Source of the DNA: Corylus avellana
Taxonomy: Eukaryota; Streptophyta; Magnoliopsida; Fagales; Betulaceae
DNA length: 64,000 nt
Reading direction: 5' to 3'
NCBI RefSeq assembly: GCF_901000735.1
Contig: NC_081551.1
Location: forward strand, 3,186,745 to 3,250,744
Shown: piece after piece, positions 1-11,667 of the stretch
How the letters are laid out: each line of letters starts with the position of its first letter
Numbering within the stretch: position 1 is the stretch's first letter
Program-made: the position numbers and the translations under genes
The notes under the pieces: model-generated
The model's database searches: none
Told to the model about the DNA's origin: nothing
What the model saw: only the letters and a program-made list of their open reading frames with translations

Positions 1-711
1 AAAGCAAGTAACATCTTGCTTGATGATGACATGAATCCTAAAATATCGGATTTTGGCATGGCCAAGGTTTTTGGTCTGAACGATGCTGAAGCTAATACAG
101 GAAGAGTAGTTGGAACACAGTAAGTAGACACTTGTTATGTCCCTACTTTATCCTCATGGAAGGAAATTTTTCAGAGAAGTCAAATGTATACAGTTTTGGA
201 GTTCTAATATTGGAGATTGTTAGTGGCCAAAAAACTAGAGGCATTTATCATCCTGAACGCCCCATGAACTTAGTAGGATATGTAAGTAGCTAGGCTAAAT
301 CTCATATTTATGTTTTTGCTTTGTACTTGTTAATACTATCAAGTTTGGGTTCTAAATGATCAAATTGAACTGGAAAATAAATTGTGGGACATGGGTTGGT
401 TGCAGGCCTGGGAATTATGGAGAGAAGATAGAAGTTTGGAACTAATGGATTCGACTCTGCTTGAATCCTATTCTACACTCCAGATTTTGAGATGCATTCA
501 TGTGGGTCTCTTATGCGTACAAGAGTTTGCGGCGGATAGGCCAACTATGTCTGATATTATCTCTATGCTTACCAATGAAACTATGCCACTTCCTACTCCA
601 AAACAAATAGCATTTTCTGCTCAAAGACAATTGATAGAGACAAATCTACCTAGCAATGAACGGGAAAGTAGTTCAGCAACTATAACCATTTCAGAGATGG
701 ATCCCCGATAA
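1..711 (+). pseudogene. S-domain receptor kinase, 3' end, decayed copy
   Basis: These are the last three exons of a G-type lectin S-receptor-like Ser/Thr kinase; the rest lies left of the window. Exon pieces are about 1-119 (activation segment with [16 protein letters not shown]), a remnant ending at 281, and 406-711 (C-terminal lobe, ending SEMDPR and TAA). It is nearly identical, inverted, to the intact gene at 13182-16152. Compared with that copy it lacks 61 bp. The loss removes the 3' splice site of the intron after 119 and the codons for GYMSPEY, the APE-equivalent motif. The conserved D of DVYSFG is N here (NVYSFG). Both changes would abolish a normal kinase, so I call it a pseudogene. 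The final exon remains open and could still be transcribed. Confidence 0.85.
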
Positions 712-789
712 ATAGAGGGTGAAAGAAATGTTTTTCTGTGTTGTGGTAAAGCATTTTTTGATATTTTAATGTGCTATGATATTGTTTTT

Positions 790-1310
790 GTGATTTTCCA
801 AAACTGATAAATATTCCAGTTTTGATACATGGAATGCTTTGAGAAATAAACAGGGGTGTGTGGATTGGTGGCAACTAATATGGTTTCCTCTCAAAATACC
901 AAAACATGCTTTTATTCTTTGGTTGGCAATGAAAAATGCATTAACCACAGGTGATAAATTGTTGAGGTGGGGTTATCACGAGGACACAAAATGTATGCTT
1001 TGCCGGCATGTTATAGAAGACAGGGATCACTTGTTCTTTAGCTGTAGCTATAGTGGTAGAATTTGGAGAAATGTTATGAAGTTGTGTGCTGTTGAAGACC
1101 ATTGTGTATATTGTTGAAGAAGGGCTGAAACAGTGGAGGAAGAAGGTTTTCAAAGCTTTTGTTTGTAGGCTTGCGTATGGATCTACTGTGTATCATATTT
1201 GGAGAAGCAGAAATGATGTTAAGCATGCAAACTGTCCCCTGACTGAGGACCAATTTCAGCAGAAAATAAAGTTGAAGGTTAGAGTCTGCATTATGAGCAA
1301 GTAAATTTAG
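790..1310 (+). mobile_element. LINE reverse-transcriptase zinc-binding (zf-RVT) fragment
   Basis: Translation from about 822 gives the plant non-LTR retrotransposon C-terminal pattern: WWQLIWFPLKIPKHAFILWL, then CMLCRHVIEDRDHLFFSC (CxxC...H...C zinc-binding layout) and a tail with VYHIWRSRND. This is the zf-RVT region found after the reverse transcriptase in LINE-like ORFs. No reverse transcriptase or endonuclease is present, and the frame shifts after about 1117. It sits about 80 bp downstream of the kinase stop codon and is carried in both arms of the inverted duplication, so it was inserted before the duplication. It is dead. Confidence 0.75.
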
Positions 1311-1489
1311 GAGGACATGCAACGGGTAATGTACAAATTTGCTACAATTGGGGGATTGATGCCGGATCCTGGTATTGTTTTGCCTTTGTTTGTTCTATGT
1401 TTTGATATGGTTTGTTGCTGAGTGTTTTGAGATTTTGAAGTATGTTTCAAAATCTTGGTTTCTGCTGGTCTAATGCAACATTATAAATT

Positions 1490-1662
1490 ATACGAGTAAT
1501 GCTAAAAAGAAGACTCATATTCTTTGTGTCATCTCAAAATTGATGTAACTTTTCAATTCACCATTAAATTTGTGATAGATGATTATTTAATTTTGATTCA
1601 ATGATAATTTTAAAAGTTACATCAATTTTGAAAAGACGCAAAAAGAGCAGTACTCGAATTGT
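1490..1662. mobile_element. Short fold-back MITE in left arm
   Basis: The ends read cgagtaatgct and, inverted, cgagtactgct. Inside, tcaaaattgatgtaac is mirrored by gttacatcaattttga. The same element is present in the right arm at about 12250-12425, so it predates the duplication. There is no coding capacity. Confidence 0.55.
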
Positions 1663-2172
1663 AGACAGGTATATAGTAGCTGTTATAAAATTGATACTGA
1701 TTCATCAAAAAAACAAAAACAAAAAAGGATGCTATTTACAAAAAGTGTGGTGAACAATTAGTATGCGGTAGGGAAATACAATTGTCATCCTGTATAAAAT
1801 GAGACTCTGGTTATTTGTCTGTAAAAAAAAAAAATTGTTGTCTTACTCGGAGTGATGAAGCCACTTTGAGCCATAATAAAATATCAAAGCATAAGTATAT
1901 TGAATACTGTGCAGCAGTAATTTGCTTCTCGACTCTTTCATAGTTGGTCCTGCAGGTTCTTGGAATGCCATTGCTTATGCTAATATATATATATATATAT
2001 ATCAGATGCTTTGGTACAAAAATAGAGCTCTAAGTTATTAAATTTTGATTTAGGAGATTTGTGCTATCCTAAAAGGTTAGTCCTATATTGAAAATATTAA
2101 TTGTTTACATTGTTGAGTGGGTGAATTCATGGGTGTTAAGTATCATATTAGTTCCTTAGTAGGTGAGGTTGT

Positions 2173-2272
2173 NNNNNNNNNNNNNNNNNNNNNNNNNNNN
2201 NNNNNNNNNNNNNNNNNNNNNNNNNNNNNNNNNNNNNNNNNNNNNNNNNNNNNNNNNNNNNNNNNNNNNNNN
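2173..2272. other. Assembly gap (100 N)
   Basis: Run of exactly 100 N directly after the end of the left arm of the inverted duplication. Gap size is probably nominal. Confidence 0.99.
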
Positions 2273-3468
2273 AATGAGTGTAAATGGTCCTTTGGGAAGT
2301 TGGCCGTTGTTCTATTTTTTTCCGATGCCAAATATGTTTTGAAAAATACTTTCAATGAAAAATTCATTCAAAGAACAATTTTTTATTTATTTTTAATTAT
2401 TTAGTTGAAACTTTAAACATAATTTGCTAACGTTAGTTTCGTCAAAACTCTTATGTTAAAATCAATAAATCCAACAAAAGGTTGGTAAATAGTATGGTGG
2501 CTGCTGTGGCATGGAAGAGTAGGAGTGTGAGGGTGGCAGCAAAAGGGATTGGGATTTCTTCAAACACCTAATTAAGAGAGAACTCAATTAAATTCACCTA
2601 TCCGAGTAGGTAAATTCCATTTCGAGCCTCTCTTATTTAGGGTTTGAACAGACTACAATTTGGTCACCGAATTGCAACCAATTCCAATATGCAAGAAAGG
2701 ACATAAACTCTAAAAATGCCCTACAATTCAACAAAATACCTTTCCTTCACTGGGTATATAATTTCGCATTGACCATGAAAACCTTTTTCTTTAACTACTT
2801 GTTTTTAGTTGTGGAAATACAAGGAGCTTTTAAACATTAGAAAATCTATCTTATCAACATGTCTTTGGCATTGTTCCGAAACATTTCCCTATCATCAACA
2901 AATACCATAATATCATTAAATTAAAGGTTTCCACCATAATCCATATCATAGAAAATGCAATTTCCACAGCAGTTAATTAAACAAATGAATATGTGAGAAT
3001 AAATGGTAATAGAGCTGCAGCAAAGTCAGCCTCTCATGGGATGGGGGATTTGAGGAATTAAGTAGTGTGGATCGAAAATCGTCTTAATTAGTCATCCCCA
3101 ATCCCTAATCAGTTTAGTTGATTCTCACAATGTACGAGAAAAATCCAAACACTTCATAAAAGAAACCAATAAATTCATTACGTTAAAATTCCTACCTCCC
3201 TTGCAAGCTAATAATTTCCCATCGGTTTAATATCAAAATGAGCTTGGTGAAGCCACTCTATCAGCAATACAACCAGAGTCATAAGGGGGACCAAAAAAAA
3301 AAAAAAAAAAACTAAAAAAATTAAAAATAAAAAAGGAAAAAGAAAAAGAAGAGAGAAAGATGTCAAGCCCTTGGCAGTCAAAACACAGGCCTGCTAACAT
3401 GCAAGTGCCATAGGAATATAATGATACAGGGAATATATCCGGAAAATAACCTGCTCTCCTCTTACATG
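2273..3468. other. Spacer and 3' flank of SAM gene; no gene seen
   Basis: AT-rich sequence with no convincing exon. It contains an A-rich run near 3293-3340 and probably the 3' UTR of the minus-strand SAM-domain gene that ends at 3469. Confidence 0.6.
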
Positions 3469-5000
3469 TCAGGCTCTTGATTCCAAAGCTAGAAGTATCT
3501 TCTTTCTTGGACCCTGAAAACACCATGGTAAAACACAAAAAGCTTAGACAAGCTCAGGGAAACATTCCCACCAGTTCAACAAAAACACGAAAGAGTTGTT
3601 TATTGAAGCATTTTACATGATATCCACATATCAATGGAGTTAGACAAAAGGAAGGTACTGTCTTCGTAAAAGTAAAGACTACATCAGAAAAGCCATGCTT
3701 CACCCAGACTTAGTTAGTATATATGTGCCCTCAACTTCTGTGAATACTACCATAAAAAGAGAAGAGAAGAGAATTAGATATGAATGTGTTCTAGCACTTC
3801 AAAATTGCCCATTGTGGAAAGCTATAAGGATTCAAATGTTACAGTTCAATTATATGCAACAAAATATGATGGCTGCGTTAGAATGTGCTGAGCAGGAAAA
3901 CGAAGTTGTGCTTGTTCAGAATGGCAAAGCAAGGACAGAAGGGAGATCATAAGGCTGAATGATGCAGGAAGGAATTTGGAGGAAGAATAATAGAGGAAGG
4001 GAAAAAAAAGAAACGGGATTGAGTCACACAATCCAAAGAGAAGGGAAATTTGATGTTGTCTTACCACCGGGAAGAAGAGAGAAGAGAAAGAGGAGTCACA
4101 CCTCAAAAGAACAAAATTAGTTTATTCATCAAATTTCCAGTCCTTTTCCTACAAGGGTTATGTTTCCCAAGTAAAACACAGAAGTTAAAAGTATTTTAAA
4201 TCAAGTTGGAAAAATACCACAAAAAAATAGAAAAAGACCCCAAAACATACAATCAAGACTAATGGGCCTCTGGTTTTCAGAAAATCTGGAAACAACAATA
4301 TCACCCCTAACATAATTAAACTTAAACCTAATTAGAACTGAACTAGCAGCAATTTGACCTAAAATAGGCAACAGCTAACTACTAGTGGACCCTAATCAAC
4401 CCAAATAAAGTCCGAAGATTATAAAACCTGACTTCAGATCTAGTTTCTGTTAGAGAGAACAGCTTGAATTTCACAAGGAACAGGGCCCAAAACTGAAACA
4501 CAAAAGGCAAAACAAAAGATAATGAAGAAAATACCCAATCTGAAAATGTATTCTTCCGTAAACTATATTACATTGCTGGGACAAAACATATCTAGATGGA
4601 GTTTTAGCAGACCTGGAACATATTTGAACCACCTTAAAACCCAAAAGACCTCAACCAAATTGGTTAGGATTGTATGCTTTTCACCAGACTTTTGGTGCCT
4701 TAGTATTTTCAAAATTACTTTCAACAAAATTGTACTCCCATTTTGCAGGTTGAAATTAGGTCTTCTTCAGAATAATTTTCAAAAGTTGGATTTCTTGGTC
4801 TTGAACAAGATGATAGTTGGGGGGGGGGTGAAGTCAAGACTTATTTTCACTACTACTTTATATGTACAAGAGCAGTTCCACACATATCCAATGTCAGTGG
4901 AAAGAATTCTAAAATATTTCTCTTGTACACTTGTTGTGTATTAGTGTTCCGCCACTATATCATGCTTTTCTTTTTGATGACTTCTTTATTTATCAAAAAC

Positions 5001-5039
<39 letters not shown>

Positions 5040-8000
5040 GAGAAGAACTCTTAAGATATTGCTAAGGACCAAAACAAAAGGGAAAGAAAATGAAACTGTG
5101 TTGTATCTTAGTCTCATTTAAGACTTACCATTGGTATTCCTAAAGCCTTGAGGTCGTCATCAGTCATGTGTATTAGAGCAGTCATATCAACCTGCAGAAA
5201 CAGAAAGGGGTCTAAAAGTTAAAGGCTACTCAGAAAGTAGAGATCAAAACAGCAAAGAAAGTATACAATTTTGCAAACAGGAAGAAGAAAAACATTTTCA
5301 TACTTCCTCTGCTTGAAAAGTAATAGTATACTTGTCGAGACCCAAAGAGTCCAGAAATTCATCCACTGATGTCCCAACCTGCGCCAAAAGAAAGCAGGGC
5401 TCAGAAATAGCGTATTTGTCTGTGCATATACTGAAAGACTAGATCACTTCAATTGTGTAGGGTAAAAGAAAAAAAAGAAAAACATATCTTTCTAGTTGGA
5501 ATTCCAGGTGCTAAGATAAGGTAGTCAGATTAACCCTCCACCCACCCAGCTTGATCCAAAGATTCTTATTTTCATGCGAACAAGGGCCTTTCAGCCATTT
5601 GATAAAGCAATAAAGAATGTGCATGGTATAATGATAACAAATGCCATGTTTTTCAATTGCTTTGAAATTATGTGACCCATTGGAAAAGCCCACTTGGATG
5701 ATGGGCTATCAGTGGGAGGACTGTCATTGCTTAACCATAATAAAAGTTGGATTTGATCCCCTAGTCTCTGATTTTTACTTGAGTACCAAAGAATTTAGTC
5801 TTAAATCATCTAATGTTAACAGATAATATTGACGAAGCTTCGTTTGGCAGGTAATAAGACAACCTGCCCCCTGTTTTAGTCCACCACTGGCACCAAACAG
5901 CAGCAAAATCATATTTGTTACCCCAAGAGGCAGGGATTCGACCTAATAGTTCGTTAACAATGATATAACAATTTCTTTGCTCAGCCTGTTAGCAATAATG
6001 TGTACTATGCAAGGTAGGTTCAAGAAGTGGACCCAACCCCATCATTTTCCTGTTTTGCAGTAACAGTCTTATTTCTTTTTTCTAACTAATGTATCTCGTC
6101 CCACCAATGATAGGTCTTAAGTATGACTATGATAATAAATACACTGAAACTAATATAACATCTCCGATTGTCCCCATGTTATTCTTCTCACTATAAAGTG
6201 CTGCTCTTTTTCTCTTTTTTGTCCATATTTGCAGCTACCTTCATACCCACCCCATACTTTAGTCCAAACCCTTTATTCCACTCTGTATTTCTTGAGATAC
6301 CTTAAAGCATACCATTGCAATTGGCAACCAACCCCAATGTAATTCATTCTGCATCGACTATATATTTGAAAGCAAGTCCTGGTGAAAATGCAAAACTACA
6401 TGATGTAAAATCAAACAAGTTGCCAATTAAAAAACTATTCTGTCCCTACTCCTCCCCGAACCTCACACATAAAACCCCCAAAAAAAAAAAGAAAAAAAAA
6501 AAGCTCATATACATCCTGGTCTGATGTATTTGTACCAAATGATGCATGTAGGACAACATTAAAATACTTAAAAACATGTATCATGCAATAATGCGTGTAC
6601 AAATCCCAACCATATGAAGATAAGAAGCATTGACCTAATATTCCATCCCAATAGAGTTCAAATTGCAACTACCACCAAAAGATGCACAAAAAACATAACT
6701 TAATACCTATAGTGAGTGGATAAATTGAAATAAAACGAAAAAAGGGCATGCCTTTTGTGAAGCTTTTTTTCTAGGAGCAGAATTCGTGGCCTTTTTGACA
6801 TCAGTTGCAGCCTCAACAACTATACTTTTCCTGGCTGGTCTAAGAGCTTCCAGTTTTGGCTTTGAGGAATCAATGTTCAATGGTTGTGTATTAATCGCGC
6901 CAGATAACTTTTCACGTAGATCCCTAACACCTGAAAGAGACCCACTTTGAGATGCTTGTTGGAGATTCTTCTTTTGGAGCTTGAAACGGAGATCTCGAGC
7001 CCCAACCTTGTGGCCTTCAAAAGCCATTAGAACCCAGTCAAAACCACATAAAGAAGATTTAGTGATATCCCACAATAGAGAAAGCTTTAGTTGCATGTTA
7101 TAGCTCAGAGACAATCCATACTTGAAATTTGGTGTTCATCATTGTTATAAAGATCATGTTCCCACTTGTCATCTTGCCTCTGCCTGCAAAAGATATGTCA
7201 TTGACTCGATTATTAAAATTTTTTGCCTCAATAAATTAAGAGAAATCAACCATTCAGAACAAAAATCCAGAAGATACTGTTGGAAGGGGAATTAAGAAGG
7301 GAGGATATTATCTAATATAATTAATTTCCACTTGAACAAGTAATGTTGACACTACCATCCAACAGAGGAAACTTATAGACTACCAACTACAAAGGCAACC
7401 GGCAATGTATACGATAAATCCAAGAGAGTGTACGCACAGAGTTTCTCTTGACCTTTCTAGAAAAAAGTACAATCTCATGTTTGGTTAAGAGTATCCAATA
7501 AAGGTAATTTATAAAAAATAAAATTAAAAATTAAAAATAAAAAGTATCTAATAAGGGCATGTTTGGTATGCAGAATGACTATTTTATTAGGAAAATGAAT
7601 AGCTATTACTGGTAATGAAAGAAGTTAGAATGGAGTAGTTATTTCTATTCATTAGTTTGGTTGTAATGCTAGAATAGAACCCTGAATGTAGATTCTAATG
7701 TTTGGTACAATGCAATACACGGGTGACTAGAATCAAATTATAATCAAATTTTCTAAAACACCATTATAGTACAATTCTAATTTACATTTTTATGGACTTC
7801 ACTATGACAAAAGTAAAAGTTCTAAATTCATTGGTCCAACGAGCAGCATCTGTTTTAAATCTTTAATCCAAATTTGTGCAACAATTTGCATATGCTCCTT
7901 TCAGTTCCAGTTACACAAACATACAGTTCCTAAACAAAATACACTTTCATTAAACCTCTATTTGATTGCTAAACTTATCGTTTCACTTGTTCTTGTTTGC

Positions 8001-9674
8001 ATCGATAGACAAGTATACAAGCAAAAACAAGAAAACAAAATATGATATGCCAAAATCGTTGTATATGGCACACCCAAATGAAATTCTCAACTTAAGAATT
8101 TTTATTTCATTTCTTTTCTTTTCTTCCATATTCTCAGCACCTAAATAGCGTATGAGCTACACGCATAACCAAAGATGGAAACAAAGATGCAAAAAGGAAA
8201 AGACAAGCATTGGCGATGACAGAATCTTCTCCATTTCTCCATGGACAGTAACTAGAGCGACATAGCAGAGAGACTCAAAGTCGACTAAGAGACCCAATCC
8301 GAAGACACAAAGAAAGATCATTTTATGCCAATTCACCTTCTATAACTATGTTGATGCCACAAAGGATTTATGTTCTATACGCACACATGCACAAAGATAT
8401 GGGAGGGACTAGACGATTGACACAATGGTTTTCTCTGTTCAATTTTTCTTTGTCGTTCTCTAAGAAGGCTTTTGTGTAAAATTAAATCAATGGGTGAAAG
8501 GAATAGCCATTCCTCTTCTTTTTGAGAGAAATAACTAGTCCTCATTCTGTGGAATAGCTATTCCTAGGAATAATAAACTAACCAAAGAAGGGTTTATTCA
8601 GCATGCCAAACGTACCCTAAAAGTAGGTTTGCAATACCAAATGGATGGTTTCTAACTAAGCTTGAAACTGTTATGGAAGGATTCCAACTTCCCATCTAGA
8701 TTACTCAAGACAGCCTCACGCTTTGTGGAGGTGCATCAAGGCAATGTTAGGCCTTTGACCAGACTCTCTCTGTCCCTCCCTCTCTCCCTGCGTGTGTGAA
8801 TAACCATATTCAAACAAAAACAAAGTTCTCAGACACTCTTGGATCAAAGGATTTGAGTTCTGCGAGGGAGGGAGAGTTAACAAATTGGTGAACAAGAAAC
8901 TTTATGACATTACTTCATTATGTGATGCACAACAGTTCCCAGATTTCCAACCAACTGATCTTTGCAGTTGCAGATCCAGGGAATTTGAACCATTCCGGAA
9001 ACAATAAACAGATTCAAGACTAGGAAACTCAAAAGTTAACTTCTCTACGGACATTTTGACGGCATCATTATGAGAGACTATCACAGGAATCCTTATATTT
9101 TTTCTTTGATAAGTAATCCAACAATTTTATTAAAAGCATAAATGCGCCCCTAAATACACCGGAAGCATACAAAAGAAAACACCTAGCTAGAAAGAGCATA
9201 GGAATCCTTATGATTTTGGTCTTTAAAACAAATAAAAGACAGCCACACAGTCAGCTAAGTCATGTAGGCAATTGCATTATTACAGTCAAATGCATTTCTT
9301 TCTCGATTTTCACCATAATTAGAAAACCTACATCAAAATTAACATTGAGATTCGAATTCTAGTATAAGCCCAGCTTCCAATCCAAAAAAAAGAAAAATCG
9401 TATACATAAACCATCAAAGACTACAAGCCTACATGCCTAGGCTACCAATCCGAATCAGCGTGAAGCTAAAGACCTTTAGACCATCAACACTACATAATAA
9501 AGTGAATTGTTAAAACGGAGAAAGAGGGAACACTTTTTCTTGGAAACAGAAGAAAGCGAAAAAAACGAACCTCTTGCCGGTGAGCTGTCGCCGTCGATTA
9601 TCACCAATGGAGGCCCCATTGAGTCGGTCCTTTATTGACCTTTTGGATTCAGCCTCCACTCGATCAGCATACAT
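3469..9674 (-). CDS. Small SAM (sterile alpha motif) domain protein
   Basis: I built a six-exon model: 9674-9571, 7183-7122, 7014-6752, 5378-5304, 5191-5129, 3513-3469. Phases agree at every junction and give 203 residues. The protein begins MYADRVEAESKRSIKDRLNG, has a basic linker, and ends in a SAM domain at about residues 144-203. That domain includes VGTSVDEFLDSLGLDKYTI, DMTALIHMTDDDLKALGI and GPRKKILLALESRA, the helix 1, helix 3 and helix 5 parts of the fold. SAM domains mediate protein-protein or RNA contacts; the partner here is unknown. Similar short plant proteins with this N-terminus exist in Arabidopsis (family recalled, not searched). All introns are GT-AG except the one after exon 3, which starts GC. 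No stop or frameshift was seen. Confidence 0.85.
3514..5128 (-). other. Last intron of SAM gene (1.6 kb)
   Basis: Bounded by gtaagt after the ATACCAATG codons and by a cag acceptor before the GPRKK exon. It holds a (GA)n microsatellite at about 5006-5035 and open frames on the opposite strand (3695-3952 and 4522-4944). Those frames look like chance because they have no recognisable motif. Confidence 0.7.
5915..6000 (-). repeat. Possible tRNA-derived SINE fragment
   Basis: On the minus strand, aggctgagcaaag is followed about 40 bases later by ggtcgaatccctgcc, resembling pol III A and B boxes. The B-box part is good and the A box weak. It lies inside the 1.4 kb GC-AG intron of the SAM gene. 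No clear poly-A tail or target duplication was found. Confidence 0.35.
7555..8617. mobile_element. PIF/Harbinger-like non-autonomous element
   Basis: Left end gggcatgtttggtatgc and inverted right end gggtacgtttggcatgc are imperfect terminal inverted repeats. Each is flanked by TAA (7552-7554 and 8618-8620), the 3 bp duplication typical of PIF/Harbinger and Tourist elements. The 1063 bp interior has no transposase. It lies wholly in intron 1 of the SAM gene. Confidence 0.65.
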
Positions 9675-9699
9675 CTTATTCCTTACTAGTTAAAGAGAT

Positions 9700-9800
9700 A
9701 CAAGAAACCCTAACGCTAACCCTAAACGTAATCGGGGAAAGTAGCAGAAGAAAAAGATTTTCAATCGTGGAGAGGAAAAGGGGAAATAAAAAACCCTAAT
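9700..9800. promoter_or_regulatory. Telo-box motifs upstream of SAM gene
   Basis: AAACCCTAA occurs at 9705-9713 and again at 9791-9799, with a degenerate telomere-like stretch (ctaaccctaaacg) between. They lie 31-125 bp upstream of the SAM start codon, likely in the 5' UTR or proximal promoter. Telo-boxes are known near the start of plant genes expressed in dividing cells; a role here is inference. Confidence 0.5.
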
Positions 9801-10379
9801 TAAACCCCTCTTTCGGGAGTCTAATCAGAGGTAATAGTTTGAATTCCGGGGATAGAGAGAAATATAAAAGGAATTGAAGTCCAGGGAAATTTGTTTTGGA
9901 AAGGGAATTCTGAAGGGCAAAGAGACAGAGAGAAAGAGGAATCAGGCTTAAGCCAACTGTAAAACGCAGCGTTTTTGTTTTGGTTGTTCCTTTTCTTTTT
10001 ACTTTTTTTTTTTCCCTCTCACATGTGAATTTATAAATTGGTTGGTCCATTTTTTATTTTTTTATTTTTTTATTTTTCACTTTGGAGTAGAAGTAGATTC
10101 TGCTTCATCCCAATAAGATTTCAAAAGTGGGAAAAAAGTATATAGTTTTACCATTTTAAATTATGAAAAAAAAAAATCCAGAACCTTCTCTTTTTTTTTT
10201 TTTTCGATGTTGTCTTTTAAATCTAATTTTTATTTTAATATGAATATTTTAAATTTAAAACTTTCATCCATTTTTTCTCAAATAAACATTAGAAAAATAT
10301 TATTATGGTCTTCTTTTTTATTAAATTTTCTTAAAAAAATAAATAAATAGTCACAAACCCCCCTATTTTTTAGGTGTTG

Positions 10380-10500
10380 TCGCAAGCCACCCCCTTTGAT
10401 TGGCTACCCCCTACAAAGGAGGTGGCTTGCCTTAACAAAAGGGGTGGCTCTCAACCATTCCCAAATTGAAGGGTGGCTCGTCATCTTCTTGTTGTGCTAT
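10380..10500. repeat. Dispersed ggtggctt/aagccacc repeat fragment
   Basis: Short palindromic stretches of aagccaccccc and aggaggtggcttgcc. Related GC-rich blocks occur at about 53310-53430 and 58290-58480, so this is a dispersed non-coding repeat. Confidence 0.4.
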
Positions 10501-11480
10501 GCATGAATTCTTTTAAAATTGTGAGTTTCATATTTGTTATAATTGCATATTTTTGCAATTGAGTACATTTTAAAATTGGAGTATTTTGAGAAACCAACAT
10601 AATTTCACATCAAACCAACACATTTTTCATCCATATATTAACCTACTTGTAACAAAATAGTAGTTTGGGGGAGAGCGTTGCAATTTGTTAGAATTTAAAA
10701 GTATAAGTGTAAATATAGTAGTAGTTTAAGGGGGCAAAGTATAAATAACCCAAAATTAAATATACATGTCTACATATATACTCATGAGACTTAGCACTCA
10801 TGAGTATAACATCGAGTAATTATATTTATTATCTATTCCCTCCCTCCCATCCCCTCTCATTTCTCTAAAGTTTGTGGTATGGTCTTCTAATAAAAAATAA
10901 AACTAATCTTCATTCATCAAATGCTATAGGAGATCATGTCACATAGGTTTTNNNNNNNNNNNNNNNNNNNNTTAAGATAAATAAATGATACTTAGTTTTG
11001 GTTGTCACCCTCTTGTTGTGCTATGCATGAATCTTTTAAAATAGTAAGTTTCATATCAGTTATAACTCAGTATTTTTGTAATTGAGTATATTTTAAAATG
11101 AGAGTATTTTGAGAAACCAATATCATCTTACATCAAACCAATATCTTGGGTAATTTTATCTTTTGACATGATCAAAATGGAAAGAAAATGAGCAAGTCTC
11201 ATGTGATACATTTTTCATCCATATTTAACCTACTTGTAACGAAGTAGTAGTTTGGGGGAGAGAGTTGCAATTTGTCAAAATTTAAAAGTATAAGTGCAAA
11301 TATAGTAGTAGTGTAAGGGGGCAAATACTTGTGGGAAATAGCACTCATGAGTATGACATCGAGTAATTATATTTATCACCTACTGCCTCCCTCCCATCCC
11401 CTCTCATTCCTCTAAAGTCTATGTGGCATGGTCTTCCAAAAAAAAAAAATCAATTTTCATACATAAAATGCAATAGAAGA
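10485..11480. repeat. Two diverged direct repeats of about 0.5 kb
   Basis: Sequence from cttgttgtgctatgcatgaa near 10488 recurs from about 11010. Both units share a gagaaaccaa block, a tagtagtttgggggaga block, tagcactcatgagtat and a tail ending in ctcatttctctaaag. Unit two has an extra piece near 11150-11210. The first unit is interrupted by the 20 N gap. Confidence 0.75.
10952..10971. other. Assembly gap (20 N)
   Basis: Run of 20 N inside the first direct-repeat unit. Confidence 0.99.
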
Positions 11481-11667
11481 TCCCAGTCACATAGGCTTTA
11501 GGGGAAGGGGATTGCGGAGTGAGGAGGGGTGTGGTGTATAGCATTTATGATGTTGCTAAGTACTCAGATACCATTTGTAACGACCTAAGAAAAGCACTAA
11601 CCACATTAACGCTATTATTCTAAAATAACTAATTAAATTGCAATTAGAGCCTTTTAAAGTCACTTAT

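Larger units (their letters stand above)
1..2158 (+). repeat. Left arm of a 2.2 kb inverted duplication
   Basis: Position 1 matches the reverse complement of about 13957, and homology continues to about 2158, matching about 11668. It covers kinase exons, a LINE fragment, a short MITE (about 1492-1660) and a TA-rich microsatellite near 1981-2002. The arm ends a few bases before the N gap at 2173. The left edge is outside the window. Identity by eye is high, with scattered substitutions and small indels. Confidence 0.85.

Noticed and set aside
4522..4944. 140-codon plus-strand frame in the last SAM intron
   Set aside because: No motif, antisense to an intron, and composition like its surroundings.
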